Shown one piece after another: positions 34,885-44,282 of a DNA stretch of 64,000 bases (position 1 is its first letter; each line of letters begins with the position of its first letter). Made by a program: the position numbers and the translations under genes. The notes under the pieces were generated by a model. The model was not told the DNA's origin. It saw only the letters and a program-made list of their open reading frames with translations, and made no database searches. Origin of the DNA: DIGJ01 sp041821315 (lineage in GTDB: Bacteria; Bacillota; Clostridia; Lachnospirales; Lachnospiraceae); the NCBI GenBank assembly GCA_041821315.1, contig JBGUEO010000019.1, positions 1 through 64,000 on the forward strand, given 5' to 3'.

Positions 34885-35777
34885 CCTTAAAGAAGCAATA
34901 CCTAAGAAGAAGTGTGCGAACGCTGATTGCCGCACTGTTTGCTATTTTGTTTTTAATGCCAACGATATTGACGATGGCAAATTCATTTATGGCTGCGAGT
35001 GAAATTAAGGCGAATTATGGAGCAATTTTGGATAATGCAAGTGAGAGCAAAGATGGTAAGAAGACCTACGTTGCAGATAAAGTAAATCTGAAATTCATAC
35101 CAGATATGGTTACCTTTAGTCAATACATAACGGTACTTTTTAAAAGTCCGGATTATTTACTTAAGTTTTGGAACTCAGTGATTTTGGTGGGACCAATTGT
35201 CTTATTTCAATTACTCATTGCCTCAGGAGCGGCGTATAGTTTTACCCGATATCGAGGGCGCATGAAAGAAATGATATTTTTTATTTATATTATATTAATG
35301 TTAATGCCATATCAAGTTACATTGGTTCCCAATTTTTTGGTTTCAAAATGGCTTGGAATTTTAAATACAAGATGGGCAATACTTCTACCTGGATTTTTTG
35401 CACCTTTTAGTGTATTTCTTTTGACTAAATTTATGCGAAGAATTCCGAGTTCATTAATTGAATCAGCAGAAATAGATGGGGCAAGCGAATGGAGCATATT
35501 TACAAAAGTTTGTCTCCCAATTTGCAAGAGCTCCTTATTTTCTGTAGCAATTTTGGTTTTTATTGATTATTGGAATATGGTAGAACAGCCACTTATTTTA
35601 TTGTCAGATGAGGCAATGTATCCGTTATCTGTATTCTTATCGAAAATTAATACAGGAGAAGTTGGATTAGCATTTGCAGTTGCTACAATATATATGATAC
35701 CAGCACTTTTAATGTTTTTATACGGGGAAGAATATTTAATTGAGGGGATTGCTTATTCTGGAGCAGTAAAAGGATAG
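34881..35777 (+). CDS. MalG/UgpE-type ABC transporter permease
   Basis: 298 residues with a GTG start after GGAGGGG. An EAA loop is seen at SLIESAEIDGASEWSIFTKV. An inserted extracytoplasmic stretch of about 45 residues (SEIKANYGAILDNASESKDG and on) lies between the first two membrane segments, longer than usual. It forms the heteromeric channel with the preceding permease. It starts inside that gene and is followed by the adaptor gene 17 bases later. Confidence 0.88.
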   Translation: MTLKKQYLRRSVRTLIAALFAILFLMPTILTMANSFMAASEIKANYGAILDNASESKDGKKTYVADKVNLKFIPDMVTFSQYITVLFKSPDYLLKFWNSVILVGPIVLFQLLIASGAAYSFTRYRGRMKEMIFFIYIILMLMPYQVTLVPNFLVSKWLGILNTRWAILLPGFFAPFSVFLLTKFMRRIPSSLIESAEIDGASEWSIFTKVCLPICKSSLFSVAILVFIDYWNMVEQPLILLSDEAMYPLSVFLSKINTGEVGLAFAVATIYMIPALLMFLYGEEYLIEGIAYSGAVKG

Positions 35778-35794
35778 AGAGAGAGGATTACAAA

Positions 35795-37489
35795 ATGGAA
35801 GAAAAGGCAAAAAAGAAAAGAGATTGGATAAAAAATGTAACGATTATTTTTTTGATCATAATGTTGATATTAACATTTTTTTCAAATACAATTATGAATT
35901 ATTCCTTACCAGAGGTATCGACACAATATACATCCTCAGGTAATATTTCTTCAAAAATTCGTGGAACCGCTTCGGTAGAAGCAGTAGAACCATATAAAAT
36001 TAAGTTGGAGGAAAGCCGCAAGGTGGAGGAAGTGAAAATTCACACAGGAGATACAATTAAGAAGGGTCAGGTTTTATTTGTACTCGGAAATAGTGATGGA
36101 ACGGCATTGGATGAAGCACAAGATGCTCTAGATGCTGCAAACTTAGAATATGAGCAAAAACTGTTAGCAAGTTCGCCTGACTATAACTCTAGTTTACTTG
36201 ATATTGAGTATGCAAAAGAAGACTATAAGGCGGCGCTAAAAGCCTATAAAGATGGAAAAAAAGACAGTAAAAAATGGGATAAAAAGGTGGAAACACTAAC
36301 AGAAGAAAAAGATGCTGCACAGGCCTCTGTGACTACATATACGAAACAAAAAGCACAATATACAAGACAACAAACAAAGTTAGCAAAGCAAAAACCAGAT
36401 GTGGCGGTTGAGACAGCAGCATATAAAAAGGCAAAAGATGCATATGACGATATGGTATATGCATCGCAGCTTGGAGCAAATGGTGGAGATTATACCATTG
36501 CTTTATCAGCAGCAAGGCACACAATGGATAAAGCTTCTGATGCACTTGATACAGCAAAGACAGAACGGCAGGCGGTAATTGATGCGCAAGCAGAAGCTGT
36601 GACGGATCAAATAGATATGGCAACTGAGAATTTAACAGAAGCGACTACTCTCTTAGAAGAGAAAACGAAGGATTTGGAAACGGCAAAGAGTGAGTTAAAA
36701 GCAATTGTATTGACTGATTTGAATAAAAATATTGATACAACAAAGCGTGCTTATCAAAAATTAAAGGCAAATCTGGATAAAACAAAGAGTGAAGATGATT
36801 CGAAACAAGCGATAACAAATGTAGAACTAACGAATACGCAGAAAAAAGTAAAACGGTTAGCAGCCAAAGTAACACGTCTTACAAAATCAGGCGCAACGAA
36901 TGAGGTTACCTCGAAAGTAGAAGGAATTGTAAGTTCTGTTAATTATGTTGCAGGAGATACAACAACGGCAGATACTGAGCTTGCTGTAATTGAACTTACA
37001 GATCGTGGTTATTGTGCAAAACTAACAGTGACCATGGAGCAAAGCAAGCAGATTCGAGAAGGTAACACCGCAGATATTTTAAATGTTTGGGGAACTGATA
37101 TTATAGCAACGGTTACTTCGATTAAGAATGATACAACTAATCCAGGAAAAAACAAAGTGGTAACATTTAATATAACTGGGGATGTGTCGGTTGGACAAAG
37201 TTTAGAACTTTCTGTTGGTGAAAAAAGCGCATACTATGATACAATTGTACCGAACAGTGCAATTCATGAAGATAATAAGGGAAAATTTGTACTTGCGGTG
37301 CAAGTAAAAAGCAGTCCTCTTGGAAATCGATACATTGCGACAAGATTAGATGTACAGATTTTAGCTTCGGATGAGACTTCTTCTGCAATTAGCGGATCAG
37401 CTACAGGAAGTGAATTTATTATTACTACATCAACCAAACCAATTGTACCTGGATTGCAGGTGCGTTTAGTTGAGGGAGGGGAGGCATGA
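35795..37489 (+). CDS. HlyD/RND-type adaptor with long coiled coil
   Basis: 564 residues. One membrane anchor (residues 13-33) is followed by a lipoyl-like half (VEEVKIHTGDTIKKGQVLF), then a long Lys/Glu/Ala-rich alpha-helical hairpin (residues 105-350), the other lipoyl half (VTSKVEGIVSSVNYVAGDTT) and beta-barrel domains. This is the layout of periplasmic adaptors of tripartite pumps such as MacA. It is surprising in a MalFG-type import operon. AGAGAGGA precedes the ATG; the stop overlaps the next start by 4 bases. Confidence 0.85.
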   Translation: MEEKAKKKRDWIKNVTIIFLIIMLILTFFSNTIMNYSLPEVSTQYTSSGNISSKIRGTASVEAVEPYKIKLEESRKVEEVKIHTGDTIKKGQVLFVLGNSDGTALDEAQDALDAANLEYEQKLLASSPDYNSSLLDIEYAKEDYKAALKAYKDGKKDSKKWDKKVETLTEEKDAAQASVTTYTKQKAQYTRQQTKLAKQKPDVAVETAAYKKAKDAYDDMVYASQLGANGGDYTIALSAARHTMDKASDALDTAKTERQAVIDAQAEAVTDQIDMATENLTEATTLLEEKTKDLETAKSELKAIVLTDLNKNIDTTKRAYQKLKANLDKTKSEDDSKQAITNVELTNTQKKVKRLAAKVTRLTKSGATNEVTSKVEGIVSSVNYVAGDTTTADTELAVIELTDRGYCAKLTVTMEQSKQIREGNTADILNVWGTDIIATVTSIKNDTTNPGKNKVVTFNITGDVSVGQSLELSVGEKSAYYDTIVPNSAIHEDNKGKFVLAVQVKSSPLGNRYIATRLDVQILASDETSSAISGSATGSEFIITTSTKPIVPGLQVRLVEGGEA

Positions 37490-38595
37490 GAAAGCTAAGT
37501 GAGAAGCAGTTAGCTTTAGCAATTCTTACGATTGCGGGTGCTTTATGTATAGGCTTCATATCCTTGATTGGTCATAGCTTACCATCGCAGCAAGGGGCTA
37601 AGCGTTTTAGTGGAGATGGAAAACGATATGCCCAAATTTCTGCCTTTGTTACAAAAGGTACCACTGTTTTGGAAACGAATATAAATAATTATCGAAGCAG
37701 TATACAAAAAGCCCTTGAGGAAGCGTCAATCGAATCGAAATCTATAAATGGGCGATTATGGGTGGACTGCTATTCTGGAAAAACCAACACCAATGTAGTG
37801 AATGGGAAGATAACAGAAAAAGTAAATATGATTGGTGTTGGGGGAGATTTTTTCCTCTTTCATCCAATTACTATGATAAGCGGATATTATTTTTCATCGG
37901 ATGCGGTAATGAAAGACCGTATTCTAATTGATAAAGAAGCGGCTTGGCAACTATTTGGATCAATTGATGTAGTCGGATTAAATCTACAGGTCGGAAATAA
38001 AACTTGTGTAGTTGCCGGAGTATTTGAATTATCGGATGATAAGCTTACGAATCTTGCGGCGGGTAAGACACCAATAATAATTGTGCCATTTGAACTGTTT
38101 ACTGGAATTTCTAGTACAGATGCATTGATAGACTGTTATGAAATGATTTTACCAAATCCAGTATCTGGATTTGCAAAGCAAATGGCACTAAAGAGTGTCG
38201 ATGGAGTTGATTTATCAAGTGTAACGAGTAGTGAAATTGATTTAGATGAATTGGATATCGAAATTGTTGAAAATACAAATCGTTTCTCCTTGATTCGTTT
38301 GATTGAAACAATGAGAAAATTTAGAACTCGTTCCATGATGAGGAAACCAATGGAGTATCCATTTTGGGAAAATGTTGCGAGGGCAACTGAAGATAGAGCA
38401 GTTATTTTGTTACTATCAACGATTATCCTTTTATTGCTCCCAATTAGTTTCAGTTGTAAATGGGCATGGAAACGCTATAAACAGCGCAAGTGGACAATCA
38501 AAAATTTGAATGAACGTATTCAAGAAAAAGTAGAAGAGAAAAAGAAGAAAAAATGGGAGGAAAAGAAACATGAAAAAGAAAAGTCTATTAAGTAG
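37486..38595 (+). CDS. MacB periplasmic-core-like membrane protein without FtsX channel
   Basis: 369 residues. A first membrane segment (ALAILTIAGALCIGFISLIG) is followed by an extracytoplasmic domain that follows the MacB periplasmic core: GVGGDFFLFHPITMISGYYF, then RILIDKEAAWQLFGSIDVVG and VGNKTCVVAGVFE. A second membrane segment near residue 305-325 leads to a very basic cytosolic tail (EEKKKKKWEEKKHEKEK). The four-span FtsX domain and the ATPase of true MacB are absent. With the adaptor upstream it looks like a stripped-down MacAB pair embedded in an importer operon. Confidence 0.75.
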   Translation: MRKLSEKQLALAILTIAGALCIGFISLIGHSLPSQQGAKRFSGDGKRYAQISAFVTKGTTVLETNINNYRSSIQKALEEASIESKSINGRLWVDCYSGKTNTNVVNGKITEKVNMIGVGGDFFLFHPITMISGYYFSSDAVMKDRILIDKEAAWQLFGSIDVVGLNLQVGNKTCVVAGVFELSDDKLTNLAAGKTPIIIVPFELFTGISSTDALIDCYEMILPNPVSGFAKQMALKSVDGVDLSSVTSSEIDLDELDIEIVENTNRFSLIRLIETMRKFRTRSMMRKPMEYPFWENVARATEDRAVILLLSTIILLLLPISFSCKWAWKRYKQRKWTIKNLNERIQEKVEEKKKKKWEEKKHEKEKSIK

Positions 38596-40837
38596 GGGCA
38601 TAGCGCTTACAATGATGGCAACCATGGTGTGTTCTTTGTTTACCGGATGTGGTAGTAAATCAGTATCAAATGAGGTAAAAATGGATAAAGACCATGTTTA
38701 TCATGCAGATTATTATGATTTACCGGAAGGAATGACCAATATCAATACCATGAAGGTAGTAAATGATCGTATTTATATTGATGGTTATAATGAAACGAAT
38801 AATTATACCTATGAAGTGTGTTCTATGAATGCGGACGGTAGCGATGTTAAAGTGATTTTTAAGCAGGATGATAAAGGTCAAGATAGCAATATTAGCAATT
38901 TTGCTATCGATCAAGAAGGAAACCTATATTTTTTTAAATCGCAATATATAACGGATGATTCGGATCCAGAAAACATACAATCTTCATCAAAATATAGTCT
39001 TGTTAAAGTAGATGGAGAAGGAAAAGAACTGTTAAGTGTTGAGTTAAAAGAGAAGGAAGATTTTTATCCATCTAGTATGTTAGTAGATGGAAAAGGTAAT
39101 ATATTTTTGTTGGCCAATGAAAGTTTAGAAATATATGACAAAGATGGAAAACAATTGAATTCAATTGATACAAGCAACAGCTATGTTGATAGTGCGTTTT
39201 TAACACAAGGTGGTAACGTTATGTTGACTCAATATACGCAGGATTATTCTTCGAAAGAAGTAAAAGAGTATGATGAGCAAACGAAGAAATTTTCTGATCC
39301 AATTACAATTGGAGAAAATCTAAATAATTATACATTTTATCAAGCCACGGGATATGACTTATTTATGAAAGATTCAACGGACTTGTATGGTTTTGATATG
39401 ACGAGTGGAGAAAAGACAAAATTAGTCAATTGGATTGACTCGGATATTAATGGAAGCTATGTTAATTATATTTCGGGGTTATCCGATGGTAAATTAGTAT
39501 GTGTAACCAATAACTATATGAAGAATACGAGTGAATTAGCAGTATTAACAAAGGTTGAACCAAAGGATGTAGTGGATAAGACGGTACTTACATTAGCTAC
39601 CGTATATGATATGGATCTTAGTCCAGTTATTATTGAATTTAATAAAAAGAGTGAAAAATATCGCATCACATTAAAAGACTATTCTGTGTATAATACAGAT
39701 GATGATTACACAGCAGGATCTCAGAAATTAAATACCGATATTATATCTGGAGATGTGCCGGATATTCTTTGCGTAAATGATGCTAGCTCGTTTGAGGGCT
39801 TCTCATCCAAAGGACTTTTTCTAGATTTCAATGAATTGATCGAGAAAGACGAAACCTTTAATAAGAGTGATTACTTAGAAAATATTTTCCAAGCATTTGA
39901 AAGTAATGGCAAGTTATATTCGATGGTTCCATCGTTTTATGTATTTACGATTCTTGCTAAAACATCCGATGTGGGAAGCGAAATGGGATGGACAATGGAT
40001 GATATGGATGCTTTAGTTGCTTCTAAACCAAAGGGTACAAAAATCATGACAGATACAATCAAATCTACTATTTTGTCATATGGTAATTATATGTGTATGG
40101 ACGAATATGTGGATTGGGAAAAAGGAACCTGTAATTTTGATAATCCAGAATTTATTCGCTTACTTGAATTTGCAAATGAATTTCCTGAAAGCTACGATGA
40201 CAATGGCGAGGGAGGAAAGTATTCAGAGACTAGAAGTGATGAGGATGGAGACTTGGCTTATCGTACTGGAAAAACGCTCCTGATGATAAATAATGTATCT
40301 GATTTTTCCGAGTTTCATCGGATACAAAAGGCAACGTTTGGTGAAGATGTAACTTTTGTTGGTTTCCCAAATGCAAGCAAAAATGGTTCAGCAATTTCAC
40401 CAATGTTACAACTTGCGATTTCTTCAAAATCGTCTTCTAAGGATGCTGCTTGGGAATTCGTAAAAACATTCTTTGAAGATGACTACCAAAACTCAAATTC
40501 TTATTTATGGCCAGTAAAGCTTAGTGCAATCGAAAAGAAAAAAGAGGAAGCACAAAAAGTTGAAACCTATACGGATGAAAATGGAAAAGAAGTTCCATAT
40601 GATGAAACATATACTGTAAATGGGAAGGAAGAAAAATTAGGTACGGTAACGGATGAAGAATGTGAAAAAGTAATGACATTTTTGAAATCGCTCAACCAAG
40701 TTATGCGGTATGACGAAAAGATATATACTATAATGGATGAAGAGACAGGAGCTTATTTTGCGGGACAAAAGTCTGCAGAGGAAACTGCAAAATTAGTGCA
40801 AAATAGAGTTAATACCTATTTGAACGAAATACAGTAA
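38570..40837 (+). CDS. Large extracellular solute-binding lipoprotein
   Basis: 755 residues, much longer than the 420-450 of ordinary family 1 binding proteins. Signal peptide with lipobox FTGC (Cys27). Residues 50-320 are a repetitive, beta-propeller-like region (YEVCSMNADGSDVKV, IDQEGNLYFF, LVDGKGNIFLLAN). From about 335 a typical binding-protein domain starts (KTVLTLATVYDMDLSPVII with EFNKKSEKY). It overlaps the previous gene by 26 bases and closes the operon before a terminator. It presumably feeds the two permeases; the ligand is unknown. Confidence 0.88.
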   Translation: MKKKSLLSRGIALTMMATMVCSLFTGCGSKSVSNEVKMDKDHVYHADYYDLPEGMTNINTMKVVNDRIYIDGYNETNNYTYEVCSMNADGSDVKVIFKQDDKGQDSNISNFAIDQEGNLYFFKSQYITDDSDPENIQSSSKYSLVKVDGEGKELLSVELKEKEDFYPSSMLVDGKGNIFLLANESLEIYDKDGKQLNSIDTSNSYVDSAFLTQGGNVMLTQYTQDYSSKEVKEYDEQTKKFSDPITIGENLNNYTFYQATGYDLFMKDSTDLYGFDMTSGEKTKLVNWIDSDINGSYVNYISGLSDGKLVCVTNNYMKNTSELAVLTKVEPKDVVDKTVLTLATVYDMDLSPVIIEFNKKSEKYRITLKDYSVYNTDDDYTAGSQKLNTDIISGDVPDILCVNDASSFEGFSSKGLFLDFNELIEKDETFNKSDYLENIFQAFESNGKLYSMVPSFYVFTILAKTSDVGSEMGWTMDDMDALVASKPKGTKIMTDTIKSTILSYGNYMCMDEYVDWEKGTCNFDNPEFIRLLEFANEFPESYDDNGEGGKYSETRSDEDGDLAYRTGKTLLMINNVSDFSEFHRIQKATFGEDVTFVGFPNASKNGSAISPMLQLAISSKSSSKDAAWEFVKTFFEDDYQNSNSYLWPVKLSAIEKKKEEAQKVETYTDENGKEVPYDETYTVNGKEEKLGTVTDEECEKVMTFLKSLNQVMRYDEKIYTIMDEETGAYFAGQKSAEETAKLVQNRVNTYLNEIQ

Positions 40838-40853
40838 TCATGAAATAAATGAG

Positions 40854-40901
40854 ATTGCTACGAGTGCCCAATGATTTTATTGCACTTGTAGCAATTTTTT
40901 T
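40854..40901 (+). terminator. Terminator of the permease/adaptor operon
   Basis: ATTGCTACGAGTGC (40854-40867) pairs, with one G-U, with GCACTTGTAGCAAT (40882-40895) and is followed by a T run. Confidence 0.88.
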
Positions 40902-40956
40902 GCGTTATAAATGGATAAACTTTAGTGTAGCAAAGCTATAATTTCATCAAAAAATG

Positions 40957-40965
40957 TGGTATACT
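40957..40965 (+). promoter_or_regulatory. Extended -10 promoter of pyk
   Basis: TGGTATACT, within TGTGGTATACT, gives an extended -10 without a clear -35 box. The same eleven bases occur before scfA. Confidence 0.55.
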
Positions 40966-41040
40966 AAAGTATCATAGTATATAGAAAATCACTTGATAAA
41001 AATGGTAAATTAATGAAAAATAGATAAAAGGAGAATGTTA

Positions 41041-42474
41041 ATGAGAAAAACGAAAATAATATGTACACTTGGCCCAGCCACAGATAGGGATGAAACAATG
41101 CGGGAGTTGATGATTCAGGGTATGAATGTAGCGAGGTTTAATTTTTCACATGGAAATCACGAAGAGCATTTACAACGATTAAAAGCACTGAAACGTCTCC
41201 GTAATGAATTAAATCTTCCAATCGCAGCGCTTCTTGATACAAAAGGGCCAGAAATACGGATCGGCACATTTGCTGAAGGTAAAATTATGCTTACACAGGG
41301 GCAGAAATTTGTTTTAACAATAAACGAAGTGGTAGGCGATGATAGTCAAGTATTTGTTAGTTATAAAGAGCTTCCTCAAGATGTAGGAGAAGGATCTAGA
41401 ATTTTAATTGATGATGGGTTAATTGAATTGATTGTTGATTATGTAGAAGATACTAATATTTTTTGTACGGTGCAAAATGATGGTATGATATCCAATAATA
41501 AAGGTGTCAATGTACCTGGGGCTCAATTATCTATGGAATTTTTAAGTGAAAAAGATAAAAGCGATATCGTATTTGGAATTAAAAATGGATATGATTTTGT
41601 TGCAGCTTCGTTTACAAGAACTGCACAGGATGTGCGAGATGTCAGGGAACTTTTAAAAGATAATGGGGGAGAATCCATACAGATCATTGCAAAAATTGAA
41701 AATATGCAAGGGGTAAAAAATATTAATGAGATTATTGAAGAGGCAGATGGAATCATGATAGCCAGAGGTGACATGGGAGTTGAGATCCCGGGAGAAGAGG
41801 TGCCGGTTCTTCAAAAATTAATCATTAAAAAAGTATACAATGCTGGAAAACCAGTTATTACAGCAACGCAAATGTTAGATTCGATGATTAAAAATCCAAG
41901 GCCTACTCGAGCTGAGACGGCTGATGTTGCGAATGCAATCTATGATGGAACGAGTGCAATTATGTTGTCAGGTGAAACCGCAGCTGGGAAATATCCAATT
42001 CAAGCGCTTGAAACAATGGTTCGAATTGCAGAGCGAACAGAGCGCGATATTGATTATAAAAAGCGGTTTAAAAATATAGATGATGCAAATAATCAAGATA
42101 CGACAGAAGCTATATCTCACGCAACCTGTATGATTGCGCATGATATGGATGCAAAGGCTATTATTACAGTAACAAAATCAGGAAGAACTGCTCGGATGGT
42201 TACAAAATACAGACCGGAATGTCCAATCATGGGATGTGCAACTTATCCACATATTTGTCGGCAACTAAACTTGTCTTGGGGTATTTACCCACTTCATATT
42301 CGCGAAGAACAAGACTCTTATGAGCTGTTTGACCATGCAGTAAAAGAGGTAATGCAAAAAGGATTTTTAAAAGAAGGGGAGTTGTCAGTTATAACGGCTG
42401 GGGTACCACTTGGAATATCTGGAACTACGAATTTAATTAAAGTTCAAATAGCAGGCGAATCTTATATTGGATAA
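41041..42474 (+). CDS. pyk: Pyruvate kinase
   Basis: 477 residues from the ATG at 41041 (AAAGGAG, 7 bases' spacing; the ATG at 41035 is too close). It converts phosphoenolpyruvate and ADP to pyruvate and ATP. Signatures: KTKIICTLGPAT, NVARFNFSHGNHEEH, ALLDTKGPEIR, IIAKIENMQGV and IMIARGDMGVEIP. It lacks the C-terminal PEP-utiliser domain found in Bacillus pyruvate kinases. It is a single-gene unit. Confidence 0.97.
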   Translation: MRKTKIICTLGPATDRDETMRELMIQGMNVARFNFSHGNHEEHLQRLKALKRLRNELNLPIAALLDTKGPEIRIGTFAEGKIMLTQGQKFVLTINEVVGDDSQVFVSYKELPQDVGEGSRILIDDGLIELIVDYVEDTNIFCTVQNDGMISNNKGVNVPGAQLSMEFLSEKDKSDIVFGIKNGYDFVAASFTRTAQDVRDVRELLKDNGGESIQIIAKIENMQGVKNINEIIEEADGIMIARGDMGVEIPGEEVPVLQKLIIKKVYNAGKPVITATQMLDSMIKNPRPTRAETADVANAIYDGTSAIMLSGETAAGKYPIQALETMVRIAERTERDIDYKKRFKNIDDANNQDTTEAISHATCMIAHDMDAKAIITVTKSGRTARMVTKYRPECPIMGCATYPHICRQLNLSWGIYPLHIREEQDSYELFDHAVKEVMQKGFLKEGELSVITAGVPLGISGTTNLIKVQIAGESYIG

Positions 42475-42627
42475 AATGGTATTATGATTGTAAAATGGTT
42501 TTTATATTAGATAAGCTTATAACTCACATTAGAAATAGATAAGAGCAAAGAGCTAGTAAAGAAACAGTTTTGTATGATACAATAAATGCGAAATGTATCA
42601 ACAAGAACGAAACTTTGGAGGTTAACC

Positions 42628-43653
42628 ATGGATTACAAGAATGCAGGCGTCGATATTGAAGCAGGGTATAAATCAGTAGAGCTTATGAAACAATATGTCC
42701 AAGGAACGATGAGAAAAGAAGTACTTACTAAAATAGGAGGATTTTCAGGAGCTTTTTCATTGGAACATTTCAAAAAAATGGAAAAACCAACGTTGGTTTC
42801 TGGAACGGATGGAGTAGGTACAAAATTAAAACTTGCTTTTTTGATGGATAAACATGATACCATAGGGATTGATTGTGTTGCAATGTGTGTGAATGATATT
42901 GCTTGTACTGGCGGAGAACCTCTTTTTTTCTTAGATTATATTGCTTGTGGAAAAAATGAACCAGAAAAAATTGCAACGATTGTGCGAGGTGTGGCAGATG
43001 GTTGTAAGCAGGCGAATGCTTCTTTAATTGGTGGAGAAACAGCGGAAATGCCAGGATTTTATCCGATTGAGGAATATGATTTGGCTGGTTTTGCTGTTGG
43101 GATTGTAGATGAGAAAGATATGATAACAGGAGATGAAGTGGGAGAAGGAGATGTTTTAATAGGAATTGCTTCTTCTGGTGTCCACAGCAATGGATTTTCA
43201 TTGGTTCGTAAGGTTTTTGAAATGAAAAAATCCGTACTGGATCACTATTATGAATCACTTGGAAGTACCTTAGGAGAGACACTCCTAACGCCGACAAAAA
43301 TTTATGTGAAAGCGCTTTCTGTGCTTAAGACGAGCGGCGTGAAGATAAAAGCATGCAGTCATATTACTGGCGGTGGATTTTATGAAAATATACCTAGAAT
43401 GCTTCCAAAAGGAATGCATGCACAGGTTCAAAAAAACAGTTATGTGGTACCACCTATTTTTTCTATGCTTCAAAAAGATGGAGTGATTGAAGAAAGAATG
43501 ATGTATAATACATTTAATATGGGTATTGGTATGGTACTTGCAGTGGACAAAATTTCAGTAGATCAAGCCATTGCGTCCATTAGGGCTGCGGGAGAAGAAG
43601 TTTGTATACTTGGAGAAATCAAAGGTGGCAAAAGGGGAGTTACATTATGTTAA
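42628..43653 (+). CDS. purM: Phosphoribosylformylglycinamidine cyclo-ligase
   Basis: 341 residues from the ATG at 42628 with GGAGGT upstream. It closes the imidazole ring to make AIR in purine synthesis. Signatures: VSGTDGVGTKLKLAF, CVNDIACTGGEPLFFLDY, ASLIGGETAEMPGFY and CSHITGGGFYENIPRML. It opens a purM-purN-purD cluster and overlaps purN by 7 bases. No purine riboswitch is recognisable upstream. Confidence 0.97.
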   Translation: MDYKNAGVDIEAGYKSVELMKQYVQGTMRKEVLTKIGGFSGAFSLEHFKKMEKPTLVSGTDGVGTKLKLAFLMDKHDTIGIDCVAMCVNDIACTGGEPLFFLDYIACGKNEPEKIATIVRGVADGCKQANASLIGGETAEMPGFYPIEEYDLAGFAVGIVDEKDMITGDEVGEGDVLIGIASSGVHSNGFSLVRKVFEMKKSVLDHYYESLGSTLGETLLTPTKIYVKALSVLKTSGVKIKACSHITGGGFYENIPRMLPKGMHAQVQKNSYVVPPIFSMLQKDGVIEERMMYNTFNMGIGMVLAVDKISVDQAIASIRAAGEEVCILGEIKGGKRGVTLC

Positions 43654-44282
43654 AAGTTGCTGTTTTAGTTTCTGGTGGTGGTACAAACCTGCAAGCTATC
43701 ATTGATGGCGTGGAAGATGGAACGATTCATAATGCTCATATCGAATTAGTAATTAGTAATAAAAAAGATGCGTATGCGCTGGAACGTGCAAAGAATTCTG
43801 ACATACCAGCAACCTGTATATCACCTAGGGATTATAAGACGATAGAAGAATTTGGAGAAGTACTATTAAAATGCTTACAAGAGAAGTCGATTGACTTAAT
43901 TGTATTAGCGGGGTATCTGGTAATTCTTCCAAAACAAATAATTCAAGCTTATCCAAATCAAATTATTAATATTCATCCTTCCTTAATTCCGGCTTTTTGT
44001 GGTGATGGGTATTATGGCCTTAACGTGCATCAGGCAGTCTTAGAGCGTGGAGTTAAAGTAACAGGAGCAACCGTTCATTTTGTAGATGAAGGAACCGATA
44101 CAGGACCTATTTTATTGCAGCGAGCAGTCAAAGTTTATGATGGGGATACACCAGAAATCTTACAAAAGCGAGTAATGGAAGAGGCTGAGTGGATTTTGTT
44201 ACCAGAGGCAATTGAACAAATTGCTTTGGGTAACGTTGATTGTTTTCATAAAATGGGGGAAGATGTAAGGAGTTTAAGATGA
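43647..44282 (+). CDS. purN: Phosphoribosylglycinamide formyltransferase
   Basis: 211 residues from the ATG at 43647, which overlaps the purM stop; AAAGGGGAG is the ribosome site. It transfers a formyl group from 10-formyl-THF to GAR. The folate and catalytic motifs are present: AVLVSGGGTNLQAIID, LAGYLVILP, INIHPSLIPAF (catalytic Asn, His) and HFVDEGTDTGPI (Asp). The TGA overlaps purD (ATGA). The neighbouring glyA gene supplies the one-carbon units. Confidence 0.96.
   Translation: MLKVAVLVSGGGTNLQAIIDGVEDGTIHNAHIELVISNKKDAYALERAKNSDIPATCISPRDYKTIEEFGEVLLKCLQEKSIDLIVLAGYLVILPKQIIQAYPNQIINIHPSLIPAFCGDGYYGLNVHQAVLERGVKVTGATVHFVDEGTDTGPILLQRAVKVYDGDTPEILQKRVMEEAEWILLPEAIEQIALGNVDCFHKMGEDVRSLR

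Noticed and set aside
35795..37489. Several minus-strand frames inside the HlyD-like gene
   Set aside because: They arise from the Lys/Glu/Ala coiled-coil coding repeats and have no start signals.
42475..42627. Purine riboswitch before purM
   Set aside because: No conserved purine aptamer stems or loop sequences could be seen in the gap.
42770..43297. 175-codon minus-strand frame antisense to purM
   Set aside because: His/Leu/Gln-rich composition typical of antisense reading; purM is intact and certain.
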